From Caprimulgus europaeus (lineage: Eukaryota; Chordata; Aves; Caprimulgiformes; Caprimulgidae), in assembly GCA_907165065.1 (NCBI GenBank), contig OU015524.1:37267295-37331294 (forward strand): DNA of 64,000 nt, in the 5' to 3' direction. A program made the position numbers and the translations under genes. The number at the start of each line of letters is the position of its first letter. The stretch's first letter is position 1. Positions 11,922-25,200 of the stretch are shown here, piece after piece. A model generated the notes under the pieces. It saw only the letters and a program-made list of their open reading frames with translations. It was not told the origin of the DNA and did no database searches.

Positions 11922-14900
11922 CAGGGGATAAGGTGGCTTAACCAGGACTGTCTTCTAGAGGCCTTAAGTAGACCAATTCAGAATCAATTCAGATAGACAG
12001 ATATAATGTTTCAATGAAGAAGAGCACACACAGTAATCCTCCTAATTTCAGGCTAATTTGCTAGGAAGCTGTTAATACCTTACTTTATCAAAGTAGGGAC
12101 ACAAAGAATATTCTCCTATTAGCCTCCCTTAATAACAGAACTGTGTAACTCCCTAATTAACAGTTTGGAAGTTTTTTTTGCATGTACCAAATCGAAGAAA
12201 ATCTTCACTTGCCTGTACTTATGTGAGGAAAGGATGCTGTAGTGATTAAGGAGGGAAAAAAAAGGTCCTTGAAATTACAGCTGACAAAACATATGGAGGG
12301 AGGTGTTAAGGACACAAACCCCAGAAGTGAAAAAGCAAGCCCCTAAGTTGAATAGAGGATGTTATGGAAAGAGTGTCACAACAAACCACGAAAAGTTATA
12401 AGGAATGGAGAAGCATGACAACGGATCTCTGGGGTAGCATAAATTTTTGCATCATCTGTTGGTATCTTAGTGGGTCAATATATTTCTAATAACATGTTAC
12501 ACATCTCAATTAAAAAAAAAAAAAAGAGAAAGGCTAAGAGACTTTTTTGTATAAAAGTAAATTGTATAATCTCTCTGCCACTTAAGTTTCCAGTACTAGA
12601 TAAAAGACATTCACAGTCCTCCACCTTTAATATTATGAAGCAGTGTGAATAGGGAAATTGATTGATGTAGTTCTGAGTGGATCAGTTTGTTTCAGAACAA
12701 AAAAACATCTGGGGTTTTCTCCTGTTTATCAGATATAACTTTAAATAAAAAATTAATATAGCTTATATCACCAACTTACACATTTTCATATAACTGAAAA
12801 ATTAGTGATGACAGGAGGGAAAGTTTAGTTCTCGAGATAAACAGTATAAACATGTTTTATTGTACATAACAAGACTTGGACTTTTTCTAAGAAGGAAAAA
12901 AAAAAAAACCATTAATATAATTAATTCACATTGTCTATGATCTAAAGATAATTCATTATAAGAGCATTCCAATACCTATCTGTTCAAAACTGTGTCCCAA
13001 ACACCAGAAGAGTGATATTTCACCATCTGTTGCTGAGTGGCTCATATCAATGTCTTATTCCTCATCGTTAGCCTGTTATACTGCAAGAATTTTTAGAGCA
13101 AGAATCAAACACCATCAACTAGCAATGAGAACTGCTTTAAAAACACTGTGAAAATTTCACACAACAGGTCTTCAGTACCTCATGCTTTTAATGGAAAGGA
13201 CTTTTTTTAAATGCGATGTTGGTGTTCATGAGATTATCCAAACTTTGTGTCTGGTCATTATGGCAGGCAGATGATTTTCAGTGATTCCACTGGGTTTTTG
13301 GCGCACGGATGCCAAGAGGCCATCCACAGTTGTATTGCAGCATTGTATTGCATGCAACTTTCACAGAAGTTTCTTCACCCATTCTACATCCTTCAACTAC
13401 TTCACACAAAACACCTAACAGTGCCAGCTACAAACTCCTGAAATCAATAGGTTACTTAATTAGAAGGTCAAAGAGACTGCATTTTTTCACAAAGTACAAG
13501 TTTGACCCCATAGCATTTTGTTTCGCTGCTGGTTGTACAGGTGCAGATGCTTTGGATGGACTCCAAGCAATAGTCTAAAAGCTGCAACATGCTCTCAGTG
13601 ACTGAGTAGGAGAACACAACAGCCACTGGCACATCTTTGCTCTTGTTTCACCAGGTATTATCTGGTATGGCATCCTGTCAGTCCAAAAACCCATCTTGCA
13701 AGGGACCCTTTACATCATACCTTGTGTGACAACTCTTCCACACACTTCTTTGCAGCACACACTTCAATGCAATATATAAATCTGCTATCACTGCGAGGTA
13801 AAAAACATCTTCCAACGAATACCAATGTTATTTCACTTATCTCTGTAAGTGAGTAATAACAAGCACTAACATAATATTTTTATTATTTTCATTACTTGTT
13901 ATAGTTTATGGTTTCTTAATATATCACTTTACCTGAAAGTTGAGAATTTGAGGTATTGTAGATCTATGAAGAATAAAAGCTTCAGTGTATGATAAGGCTG
14001 ACTTTTAAATTTTAAATACTAGCTAAGTGAACACTGTTCTGATCTCTTTCTTCTACCTGAGATGATCCCCACTGAATTCTGCAGAATTGTGTGCTGTCAT
14101 CACTGTAGCACACAGCATTTCAGTGAAACTCAAAGAGGTATTACAGCCCAGGCAAAGTAAACTTGTGGTATTGCCATACATATGCCTCTAGATGGACAGC
14201 CAGAAATGACAGGGGATTGGAGATCACCTGGGAGTTCCTTCTTGTACAATATTTCACTCATGTTAAAATTACCAGAGATGGAGGATCAACAAGAAATAAA
14301 ATGTTTTTTTTTCAAGGCCTCTGAAATGCTTTCCTCTTTTTTTTTTTTGTTTGTTTTAGTTTTTGAGGTTGTTCTTTTGTTTGTTTGTTTTTTTCCCTAA
14401 AGGACTGAAGGCAATCACTTTAAAATTTAAATTGAAATTGTTTCACTTTGAATGTGCCTTCACATTACTGTATCCTTCAGTCTTGGCTGCTTAAAGCAGT
14501 TAGGAACATAAATTACATTGACTTCAAAGAAAGATGGGCACTGAAATAACTTTGCAGATCTGGACCTCAGTACCTTTTCAGAAAATGTTGTTTGAAATGG
14601 ATGGAAAGGGATGGAAAAGTCCACAACAAAAAGCAGTCTCAGATGGTTTAAATGAGCAGTACTAAACTGTTGTCAAATCATTTACACCAAAAGAAAATGT
14701 GATTCTTTGAACATGAACTGAGTCTTCCACACCAAGCAGAACTTCCTGTGTTCACCACACAGAGTAATAGGAAAAAGAACAACACAGGAGCAGTTTAGGA
14801 AAAAAAAAAAATATTTTTTCAAGTAGTACATATTGCATTATAAGAAGACAAACAAATCTTATAGTATTCCTTTCATTCATTAACTGTTTCCAAAACAAAT

Positions 14901-15767
14901 ATATGCAAACAGACCACTCAAACCCCATAATTTTTAAGATGCATGATTCTTTATATCATTGTATTCCATATCAGATGCTTAAACTTTTAAAAATACTTCT
15001 CAAAGAAACATTTAAAAATAAGTATTTTTTTTATCTATGGAAAGTTTCACAGCTGGTGAAATCTGTGGAAAATTATAGCTGGTCAAACAGTTGACTATTA
15101 TTCATCACTCAATTTAATTTACATGTTAAGAAAAAAGTAGAAGTTATATTGAATCATGAGACCATCAATATATGCATGAGATAAGCATATACATATTTAA
15201 AAAAAATATCACACAGACCCATTTCATTGTTTTGTTTCCCTTTTTCCCCACAAAAATAACAGTTTCAATTATATCACACAACTGAAAGTATATTTTCTGT
15301 TTTTTCAAATGTAATGAATTTAAATGACCATTTTATTAGTCTTCAGTTAGCACCTAAAAACCTATTTCAGTGAGGACCCTGGGATTAAAATGTGAATGGG
15401 TGGTTGAACAGTCCACAACACTTGTCTGGGAAAGGGTGATGTTCAGTAATTACATCTCTATCCTCTATGAGACAGTATGTGTAGAGATCCAAGTCCAGAG
15501 GGAACACAGCATTCTGCAGACTTCACGAATTTTAAAATGAGCTAATTTATAATAGATAATTCAGCAGGCACCTGTAGAAATGAGATTCGCACTGCAAATT
15601 GTTTTGTGAATTCATTTTTTACTAGGGAGAGGTTTTTTTTGTGGGTTTTTTTGGTCATGTCACTTTTATAAACAATGATGCGTTAATATAACAGAAATCT
15701 TTCACCCACCATCCCTTACACTCACATTGCCCTGGTTTTATGGGGAATCTCTAGATTTTTTCATAGA
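11922..15767. other. Unique AT-rich sequence, no gene seen
   Basis: No known repeat or gene is recognised. Features are homopolymer or low-complexity tracts: A-rich 12510-12524 and 12894-12908, T/G-rich 14336-14396, A-run 14800-14812. A segment at 14500-14575 (CATTGACTTCAA, then CAGATCTGGACC) faintly resembles the ancient palindromic repeat at 6338 but is too eroded to call. Confidence 0.4.
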
Positions 15768-15835
15768 GAGGATGGGCTTGATTTAAAAGCTAGTAAATCC
15801 ATCAGGATTATTAACTTCAGTAGACTCCAGGTAAG
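15768..15835. repeat. Possible degenerate ancient palindromic repeat
   Basis: GGGCTTGATTTAAAAGCTAG followed by TTAACTTCAGTAGACTCCAG resembles old bird/reptile palindromic repeats of the form GGGCCTGATTCAAAG ... TTGACTTCAATGGG. The match is partial and one-armed; low confidence. Confidence 0.28.
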
Positions 15836-16689
15836 GAAAAACACCTATTATAAAATCACCTTACAAAATGACTCCTGCAGACATAGAAATTAGGAGAAAG
15901 CAGTCCTACTGGTTCTCCATGTTCTGCATTAGGACCTATAGCTTCATTTGCCCAGGGAGCACAGGTAGCATGAGGAGGGCTCCTGCTCCTTTTCTCTAAA
16001 GTCTGTGGTCAACACCTAACAGAAACAAAATATTCTGATTCTTTGGGTTCATTTTAGTAACTGATACAGAGAGGAAAGCTTGTAAAAGAATCACACTCTG
16101 TGCAAGTTATTTTTACAACCAGGTGCATCTACAAGTAAAGGTCTCTGGCCAAGAATCTTCAGGAAAATTCTCTTTGAGTCCCACTCCTTCAGGCCTCTGG
16201 CAGCATACTGATATCTGATTTCTGTCCTCTTTCACACCACTTCTGAATTCATCATTGTGAGCTGAAGGCGACATAATATACGCACCAGGTCATAAGTGAA
16301 AGGAATCTAACGGTAGAAGAAGCTTGGACATAATGTAAATGACAGCCAGTAATATGGCCCAAATGGAACAGCAATAGTTTCATGAGTATTTGCATCAGTA
16401 TATTATCTTCAGCATCCCGGAGGTTAAATTCTCCCCCACAGGCTGCAAATTGCATTAGGAACTACCTGCCATGATACGCTGTGGCTTCTCCCATGTGACT
16501 CCCAGTGCTAACAAAAGCAATGCTGTGTCTTTTATGTATTTTTGAAGATTTAAAAAAAAAAAAATATATAAACTATCAAGTACTTACTGAGATTACATTT
16601 GATTGGGAAGATAGTAGGATGCTGTGTGTTATGAATGAAGGCAGTAACTCCAGACTGTACCTTTGCACTGAACTAGTTCCTCTCTCAGC

Positions 16690-17085
16690 TGTGCTCCCCC
16701 ATAGCCAGCTTAGATACTCATCAATTTTGGCTTTAAATCCTTTGAGGCTCTTAACTTTGACTATTTCTCTTGACAGCCTATTTCCTAGGACTGTATAATT
16801 TTACAGGGCAATAAAGTCTTCTGAATATCAAGTCTACATCTCCTTCCTCAATTTCCCTTGCATTATCCTATGTTGAAGAAAGGTTAGTTCCTTAAGTCAC
16901 TATTGGTTGTCACACACAAAGTATTTGTATGCCATTGCTAAACTTCCTCTCAGGTTCCTTTGCTTCCAAAAAGCCAGAAGATACAGAAAAGGCCTTGAAG
17001 GTTCACCTTACTTATCCCTTTGGCTGTACAAAAGTACTCCCTGTAGTATATGTCAGTGCTCTGTTCAGTACAATTTAAATTGTTT
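16690..17085 (-). mobile_element. Possible ancient CR1/L3-like fragment
   Basis: The layout (TTTAAATCCTTTGAGGCTCT, then a GACAGCCTATTTCCTAGGAC segment, then CTAAACTTCCTCTCAGGTTC and a CAGTGCTCTGTTCAGTAC segment) follows the order of an antisense old CR1 3' half, but divergence is high. It could also be unrelated unique sequence. Confidence 0.35.
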
Positions 17086-18341
17086 CACACAATAGGATTT
17101 CTGTTCCTTCCTTGGGGAAGCTATTTCTCAGCCTAACTGAGCAGCATCTCCCAAGGAAAGGTTTATGTTCTAAATGAGGGACCTGGTTCCTTGTTATGGC
17201 AAGACAGGGTTTGCTTAATCCAGTTCTGTTTATTTCCCAATAAGTTATTTCAGGGAAAGAGCAGAAGGAACTTTACAGGAACAAGAGACAAAGAAGCCCT
17301 GCAGGGCTAACCCTGCCCAGATGCCCTACTATCTGAGAGTGCCTGGGAAGGGTAAAACAGCACAAATGAAGAGGAGATGGCTGAAAGGCAGCTTTCCCTA
17401 ACCATCTGCTTCTCTAGAGCAGCAAGCAGCAACAAACCAAACTAAAATCCAATCCAAACCAAAATCTAAACAAGAAATGTAGGTTAAGAATGCAATTCTA
17501 AGCTGTATCTCCTTGAGCTGTGAAGCAGCCTCCTACCTTTCCTGTACCAGGCCAGCTCAGGAGCTTCTCCAGTTTACTCTTTAGCTGTAACCACCACTGA
17601 TGGGTCACAGGTTACAAAGATACCTTAACTACTGCTCCAGCTGGACAGGTAACTGGATACTTGTAGTTGAACTGGATTTCCCCACAACAGGATGTTTTGT
17701 CACTCAAAAGCTTTGCCTCCAGAACACTTTAGTTTGTCTCTCCTCCTGTTCACACTGCCTCCTCCCAGGCAACAGGCACTACCTGTTTCTGGACCACTCC
17801 CATTTTTCCAAGCAGCCATGTCCGCATTGAACCAGTGCTCTTGCCCACCCAGCTGATCTTAAAAGTCCCTCTTCAAGAGCTTTTGTAGCAGCAGCAGCTG
17901 TACCAGCAGGACTCACATATTGCTTCAGCGTAGCTGTGGCTTTGGAGTGGCTGAACAGAGCTCATGGTGGGATTATGCCAGCAATCAAATGCCCTGCATT
18001 TGGGTAAATCTGGAAAAGAAGAGAATTGTTATAACTAAGGACATTATGATTATGAGATATCAGCTCTAAAGGTATATACACACACAGCATTTATATATAA
18101 AATAATGCTAAACAATTGTTTAAGTAGGAAAGTTAATTTGATAGTCACATATCCCAACTAGTTAGATCCATACCTGTTCTGAAAAAGGCTGAGTTCTTCA
18201 CCTTCATTAGATTAACTGTCCCTTCAGTGAATGATTGAATTCATTCCTTTGTTACAATAAATGAGTTAAAACTCAGCTTCCAAATTAAATGTGCCTCAAA
18301 CTGATAGATGAAGTTGTAGATAACCCACACAAGAACTGCAG
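17086..18341. other. Unique sequence, no gene seen
   Basis: The region is moderately GC-rich between 17280 and 17970, with chance-length frames. No motif, LTR or CR1 landmark is seen. Confidence 0.35.
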
Positions 18342-18377
18342 TTTGCTGACATAAGTAACTAAATTTATGTCAGCAAA
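18342..18377. repeat. Perfect 13-bp inverted repeat (hairpin)
   Basis: TTTGCTGACATAA (18342-18354) and its exact complement TTATGTCAGCAAA (18365-18377) are separated by 10 bases. No outer continuation of pairing is seen, so it is shorter than a normal microRNA precursor stem. Confidence 0.8.
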
Positions 18378-18613
18378 TGTGAGAACTATCCTGAAAAAAA
18401 AATATTATAGCTCATCTCTAACTTTTATGTTGTTGACTATCACTTGTGTTCAGCTGTTTCTCTATATCTAAAATATATATCAGCTTTGAATAGGTGAGTG
18501 AAACTTCATCCTTAGACATAAATATATATATATATATTAAAAAAAAGAAGTTATTTATGTTCTCCTTGAAGTCTGGTCTAAGAATGAGGATATTTTTTCT
18601 CTTTGTCTTGCAG

Positions 18614-18816
18614 GTTCAGACACAACAAGCTTCTCAGCTTCACTAATTAATCTTGCCCCAGCTGCTGACTCCACAGGTGATGAGACTCTCCACTTGTCAC
18701 CTAGGAAATACAGCTTCTATAATAGAGAAAAGTTTCCATCTGTGAGTCTTAAAACCTCTATTAAAAGGTTCAAAAAAAGTTCTAGGGACCTTGCCCATGT
18801 AATTGAAGAACATTGA
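18614..18816 (+). CDS. Candidate terminal coding exon, gene unknown
   Basis: A strong acceptor (pyrimidine tract ATTTTTTCTCTTTGTCTTGCAG ending at 18613) opens onto a frame of 66 complete codons from 18616, closed by TGA at 18814-18816. The first two bases would complete a codon begun in an upstream exon. The peptide starts SDTTSFSASLINLAPAADS and ends KRFKKSSRDLAHVIEEH; it is Ser/Thr-rich then basic, with no membrane segment. An internal donor-like CACAG|GTGATG at 18676/18677 would give a 63-base exon instead. I do not recognise the protein and found no partner exon. The frame is in fact open for 91 codons from 18541, including the supposed intron, so chance is a real alternative. Confidence 0.3.
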
Positions 18817-18981
18817 AACTTTGAAGTATAAACCTTTTTTTTTTTTTCTTTCTCCTCACCCAGCTTCCTTTTCAAACCAAAGGAACAACATGTGCTTGAT
18901 AAATAACTTTTTTGCCACATGCCATGCAGTCATGTACCTGCAGCATCAGAGTTTTCAGTTAGTAAACTGCCCAGCTTCCTG

Positions 18982-19004
18982 AAAAAAAAAAAAAAAAAAA
19001 AAAA
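18982..19004. repeat. A23 homopolymer
   Basis: Twenty-three consecutive A on the plus strand. No retroposed gene or SINE body is recognisable upstream. Confidence 0.9.
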
Positions 19005-20319
19005 TTGCTTTCTTGCTATCTCCTAATTGAACTGAAGTATGTAGTGAAAATAATAGCTGCATTAGTAGATATTTGTTATTTTTCCTATAACAACCAGAAG
19101 AGATGCTCTCCTCAGGGAAAATACTGAAAGGATTATTTGCTACAACTATGTTGAGAAGAGAGAGTATGTGGGGATTCACACCGAGCAAGATGACTTGATG
19201 ATGAAGCTCAAATAAGCCTTTGTGACATTTTGCCAGTATTGATAGGATGTTTTCATTTATCTTCCACCTACACTGTTCATTAGGAATTGATTTCTAGCAA
19301 ACACAACTTGAGACAGCTGTCTGAATTGCCCACAGTTAGAGTGAGCAGTATTGCTGGGGTTTATTATAAGGAGACCATAAGGTCAGCATGTTTATTCCAA
19401 CAGCCGCTCGCTTTGATCAGGGACAGTAACACAATCTGACTGGATCTCTGAAGACCTGACAGTGACAGGGCTGCTAGTGGGTAGTGATAACTGTTTATTA
19501 CACTGACCACAGCTGCAACCCTCAAATAGGTGCTTCTTCCACATAGGTGTAGCTGTTCCCCCACCCACCCCTCATGTCATTTCTCATGTTTATTGCAAAT
19601 TGCTGTGGCCTCAAACTTTGATTCTACCACCCTGGGATAGGGGGCTGAGGGTGCTGTAATATTACTAGTGACTGTCTGGCTTTGCTTTTCTGCTTTAGCA
19701 GTGCTTGGCGATTTGTTCTTATGAGCTAAACTCCTGCGTGCACGGGCAGAATCGAACCAAGGAGGAAATAGGAGAAGTTATTCTTAGTTAGGTTTGGAGA
19801 TTTTAGATTTTGAAAACAGTGTTCTTGAGGATAACTAGGGTGGTTTTTAGGGTAATTTGGGAAATTTGGTTGGAGCCAGAGGAAGAAGTCCAAGGTAGTT
19901 AAGAGCAGCTAGATGATTTATCTAAACGAGTCTATGGTTGCTGTGTAGACCTGATATCTGCTTGGGGCTCTACAAAGGCACCATGTTGTTACCTATACTA
20001 ACAGATACGATAGAGCATGGAGTATTCTTGCATCCTGAAGAAAAGGGCAGAGCACAGTTGTGTTTCTGAAGGCTGAGCTCCTTACCCTCTCCCCTCACAG
20101 CCCCCTGGACAAGGTGGCCTTGTATATTCAGCCAGCTGGGAGAAATCCCTGGGGCAGACTTATGCCCCAGTCAGTGTCTTGGCATCATCAAAACCATGCC
20201 AGGGCTCAGGCCAATAATTAAGCAGAATGGATGGTTACATACCAAGACCTGATCTATGCTCCTATATTTATTTTACTAATACATGTGTAGTCAGTAATTC
20301 AAGCACAGGATCCTTGACA
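19005..20319. other. Unclassified sequence with an AATAAA-containing segment
   Basis: No gene is seen. On the minus strand, 19350-19560 has two AATAAA signals and a balanced composition that could be part of an LTR, but no TG...CA ends or flanking duplication could be identified, so I do not call one. Confidence 0.3.
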
Positions 20320-20970
20320 CAGAGACATTGGGGTAGGAATTGATATTTTCTTGGATTACTAAAGGTGGAAGGTGCTTGAAAAGTTTAGTCCATTTTTGTA
20401 CTCCAGAACAGACTCTATACCTATGTTACTCTTCACATGTACTTGGCAAATTTGTTCTCAGGAACAAGATCTTTCATGGTGTCATCACTCCTAAAAGGTA
20501 TAGAAGGTATAATCTCAAGCTATCCTCCCATATCACCATTTTTAAACTAACAAACATTCTTGTTGCTTTCCTTCTTTAATTGGTATATGTCATTCTTAAA
20601 TTGTAGTATACAAAGTTTTCTGCAGCACTCCAGCTGAAGTCTTACTGGTGCTGAATAAAGAAGAATTATTTCAGTGGTTTTTTATACTATATTCCTGTTT
20701 GTGCATTCAAGTAGAATTCTTGTCTTTCTCAGAAGTGTAACAACATTGACTCTGCTTTAGTTTTCTATTCAGCCTCTTAAATCTCTTTCTGCAGAACTGT
20801 TACCCCAACAGTTAATCCCTGACCCATTTTTGCTTGGCAGATTATTCCTTTCTAGGTGAGCTGTCTCCCTCTTGTCCATATTGAGTAGCGTATTTTTTTT
20901 TTTCAAAGCAAGTTATCAAGACTAGTTTGAATTCTACCTCTATTCTTCAGCATAGACAAGTTCTTAAAAG
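20320..20970 (-). mobile_element. Ancient, diverged CR1 LINE fragment
   Basis: The antisense CR1 landmark GCAGCACTCCAGCTGAAGTC near 20623, followed by TTACTGGTGCTGAATAAAGA, matches the old CR1 order (tactccagctgaggtc ... accagtgctgagtaga). The left part (GGTGCTTGAAAAGTTTAGTCC near 20370) is compatible with the eroded 3' end. No reading frame remains and ends are approximate. Confidence 0.5.
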
Positions 20971-22248
20971 TGCACCCAGAAAGCAGTTATCAATGGATCA
21001 TTGTTAAAATCGAAAGAGATTCTGAGTATAAAACTACAAAAAAGGTTGGGTCTGTTAATTTTTTACAGTAATTAACATGGATAATAAAAAGACAGGTGAT
21101 AGAAACACTTTTGAACTGATACAACCCATATATACAGAAGACATTTCCTTATTTTCTTACAATAACATCATGTGCGGTTCTCCTGCCCATGAGCACTCAT
21201 ACTCTGCTTTCAGATGAAATTAGATCAGTTCAACATGGTTTGTGCACAATTCCATAGTAGCTTTTACCCATCTCCTTATTTTATTTTCAGTGATTACAAA
21301 AGGCCAGTTTGATTATTTATTCCAGAACTTTTCTGGGGAATTAAAATTAAACTTACTTGTACGCATAATTCGCTGGCTTCTCCTTTGCTTATACTGTTTT
21401 GCTTGTTGGCAAAATGATATCAGATAAACAATCATGTTTTCTACTCCAGAATAAGGCTGATCAGTGAAAAAGCTCATCAAGCATAAGAATTAACTTTAAA
21501 TTAATTAAAATCTAATGGGTGAACAATCTACCCCTGTTCAGTTAAGATTAGTTTTAAACACAGGCAAAAACTGAACTAAAAACAAGATAGAAGGGTGGGT
21601 GTTTTCTCTTAAAAATGTTCACAAATATGAAAAAGAAATCCATACATTGTTCCTGCTGGATGTGACTGACATAGATGATTTACAAGAGGATGCTGCTATA
21701 AAGCAAAATCCATATCCCTTTGTATAAAGCAATAAATCAAAATATCTCAAGAAATTAAATAATTTCCTGGATTCTGAGTGAAAAAGATGAAATAACATTA
21801 AGTGCACCATCAAAAGATTCAAAAGCAGCACTTAAAAATTGCACCAGATCTTCCAGCCACAGAGGTGAACAGATTGAAGGCATGGGCATTTTAGAAGAAT
21901 TTTAGAAGAATTTTAAAATTTTCATAAAAGTGAAAGCAAGTAGAACTTATAGGAAGAGATTGTTATTCTAAGAGGAGAGCTTAAATGTGCTACTTAGAAG
22001 ATAACACTGTTCTTAATGAGAAGCAAAAGTTGGAGATTCTAAGGAGAAAATAGCAATAAACCTGATAGAATAATATCCCATTGGCTTACAAAGTGCACCC
22101 AAAGGAACACTGACCAAGCTAACCGTAATCAGGCAGCCATTAAACATTTTTTTTCAGCATTATATATTACTCCCAAATAAACAGAGCTCATATTGATGAC
22201 ATCAACTGAAAATTAGAGTTCCCTGTTTTCTTATCCTGATTGTAATTC

Positions 22249-22275
22249 TATTTATTCATTTATTTATTTATTTAG
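22249..22275. repeat. ATTT tetranucleotide microsatellite
   Basis: About seven imperfect copies of ATTT/TTTA. Confidence 0.85.
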
Positions 22276-25200
22276 ATTCTGCTGCTGCTCTCTATTTGGG
22301 TTTCCAGGGAAGGCAAATCTCCAGGGCTAGATGGGTATCAGATTCATTTCAGTAAAGCAGTTAAGAGGTAATTGCTATTTTTCTGAATTTCTTTTAAAAA
22401 GGAAAAAAAAATAAAGGTAGTACTAATAATTAAATCTATATTATGACATTTCTTACATATTATTTAAAAATATCTAGCCTACTGAAGAAAGTTGTCTTTA
22501 GTGTATCAGGTAGTGACAGTCAGACCTCACAAGGGTAACACGTCCAGCTCTTATCATTTCCCCTGTAGTCAGAGTTTAATTTCCTGCAGCTAAAATCATT
22601 ATAGAAGTATTTTTAGTTACAAAACAATAGAAAAAAAAAACCACTTAATTAAAAAAAAAGATGGAAAAAGGAAAAGAAGAATTCTATATTAAAAAAAATC
22701 AGGTCAACATTTTAAATGAATCAGTGGGCAAGACAAGTGTACCCTTTCACAGTATGGGAATGAGACAAGCATAATTTGACCAGATGGTGATATGTTTGCA
22801 GCAGAAATAAGTAAACTCTATCTGAGTTTTAGTACACTTACAGACTGGGTAGATATGGAAGATGTGAATAAGCATAGGAAAAATGGCAGAGACCTATTTA
22901 TGCAATTAATAATTTAAGCATTACAAACCTTTTCATTCTCCCACACTCAACCCTTAAACCTATTACAGGCTGAAAGGAGAATATCACCTGTGTACACTGT
23001 CAAATCATAATGAAAAACAGCTTGGGCTGACAGGTGAGAGAGGGTACAGAGAGCCTCTTCAGATGCGTATATAGACATTGTCATGGCTACAAAATTATGG
23101 GAAGCAACAGCAGCTGGGAAAACCCATAGGAATGAAAAATGGTTAGTTAATCCTGATAATTGCTTATTTTCACAAATCAGAAGTTCTGTATTTTTTTTAA
23201 CTTGCCAAGCCAAAACCACATTTTTTTTTACGTTCTTTACCCTCCAAGAGATTGTGAGCCTCAAGAGTTGTTCCACTACTGACAATTTTGATCAGTCCTT
23301 AGATTTTAGCACAATACTACAGATGCAGCACTAAATATTCTAATGAAATAGATCATTAAATGAAGAAAAGATCAGAAATATAAAGAGTTAAATTTTTTTG
23401 AGATTTTTACACTAGAAGCTTAGATTCCTCCTGAGAAGCTATGAAGACACAGCACTTGCAAATCACTTGGTACTTCTGAAAATTTCTCTTAAGCGTTATC
23501 TGCCTGTCTTTTTCTTGGACTTTCCTATTGGCATAAGGAGATGGAAGAATGGAGGAAATGGCTAGAAAAATCTGAAGGTTGCTTTTTAGGGATTCAAGAG
23601 GATCTTTACAAAAGGAAAAGATTAAACATCGAAGCAATCACCTTCTGTCCACTGCTCACTACCCTTGTTAGTAATTTTTTACTGGCATGGGCAAAGTTGT
23701 CTACTGAGGAGGGAAAGTATTAGGAGCTGGGCACTTAGCACTCTCCTCCTTTCCTCTCTTTTCTGTTATGTGGACCACAGAAAACAAACAATATTATCTC
23801 TTTCCACATAAGATATGTGCATCTTAAGAGATTTTTTTGTGTGTGTGTGTTAGATCTGACTAAAAGTGTAAATACATTTAGCATGCTCTCTTTGATATTC
23901 CTTTGGAGCTTTTCAATGACCAATTTCACATTTGGTAGTTTACCATTGGAAATGAGAGTAGCACGTGCTCAATAATGCTTTAAAATAGCTGTCCATTATT
24001 TCAGGCCCAACACTGACATCAAAATTGTAGTAACACATTAAAACAATCCATTAATTATTGTTTATTCACTGACAACTCTATAGTGGAGTATAATTACTTC
24101 ATATAAAATTATTTCCATGGAATACATAACAAAGCCCTAATTTACCATTAGCATTTTTTCCCCCAATTCAAGTATCATTGTGAATATAAAAATACAGATG
24201 GGATTAAAATTTGGCCATTGCAAATACTATATATTTTCCCTATGTGAGCACAGCTCTGACTGCTGTGGAGAAGTGGCATTGTCTGTGGCTCACTCCTGCA
24301 CCTAACTTGCTCTCTGCACTTAAGCTGGAGATGGAATCAGGCAGATGCTTTCACAGACCCTGTGCACTCACCTGCTTGGCCAAGAGCTGAGCCTGGCAGG
24401 AGCTTTCCCTTTTTACCTCCCAAGATTTTGTGTCACTTTACCAGACAAGCAACAGAAATTAGAAATGAAGAGGAAAGGACAGTAGGCATGATTAATTCTT
24501 CAAACCTTTTTTTTTTTTTTTCCCTTCTGATAAAAATCACTCTAGCCATTTCAAGGCTGATATTCAGTCTCTAATAATTTATTTTTTTGCTCCCATTTAA
24601 GTGAGAAGGGAAGATGCCCTACCGCATATTTCAAAAGGATATGTTCACTAATGTTATATGTGGAATAGTAATACATTTACACTAAGTGTCTCAAAGTATG
24701 AGGGCAGAAGAGACCTCTGTGGAAACTACAAGGCTAAGATTTCTGAGAGATGTGGAGGCTCATTTCTGAAAGGCATTTTTGCTTTCCTGTGTATTTATTT
24801 CAAGGCATAAGTACATAATCAAACATAAGAAGCAGAGAGAGTACAGGAGAGACAGAAGCAGGTAACTACAAGTGTGCTGCTGCCACCCATATAAGCAGGT
24901 TGGAGTATATTTGCTTGTTAAAATATTGGAAGTGGCTAGTGGTGCACAGGCAAGATTAATCCCAGAGCTGGCACTGTGCAAGAAAAGGCTCTCCTGAAAA
25001 AGTGAAGGTTTCAAATGGAAGTTTTCCAGTTGTGACACTGTGAAAATTTGGGGTTTCTGGTAGGGCTTTAGAACACACTGTCTTGATTTATCTGCATGAT
25101 TTTACTCAACATTCTACTCAGAAGAGGAACCAGAATGCTCCTTGAACTGATTGTTCCTCCCCCAGCATATAGTTATTTTTCTCAAACCACCCACAGCTGA

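Noticed and set aside
18342..18377. microRNA precursor
   Set aside because: Stem is only 13 bp with no outward pairing; shorter than a usual precursor.
19350..19560. Possible minus-strand LTR with two AATAAA signals
   Set aside because: No TG/CA ends or flanking duplication could be found.
21291..21358. Strong acceptor (TTATTTTATTTTCAG) followed by 22 open codons
   Set aside because: The only nearby donor (CTT|GTACGC) is poor and the interval is short; likely chance.
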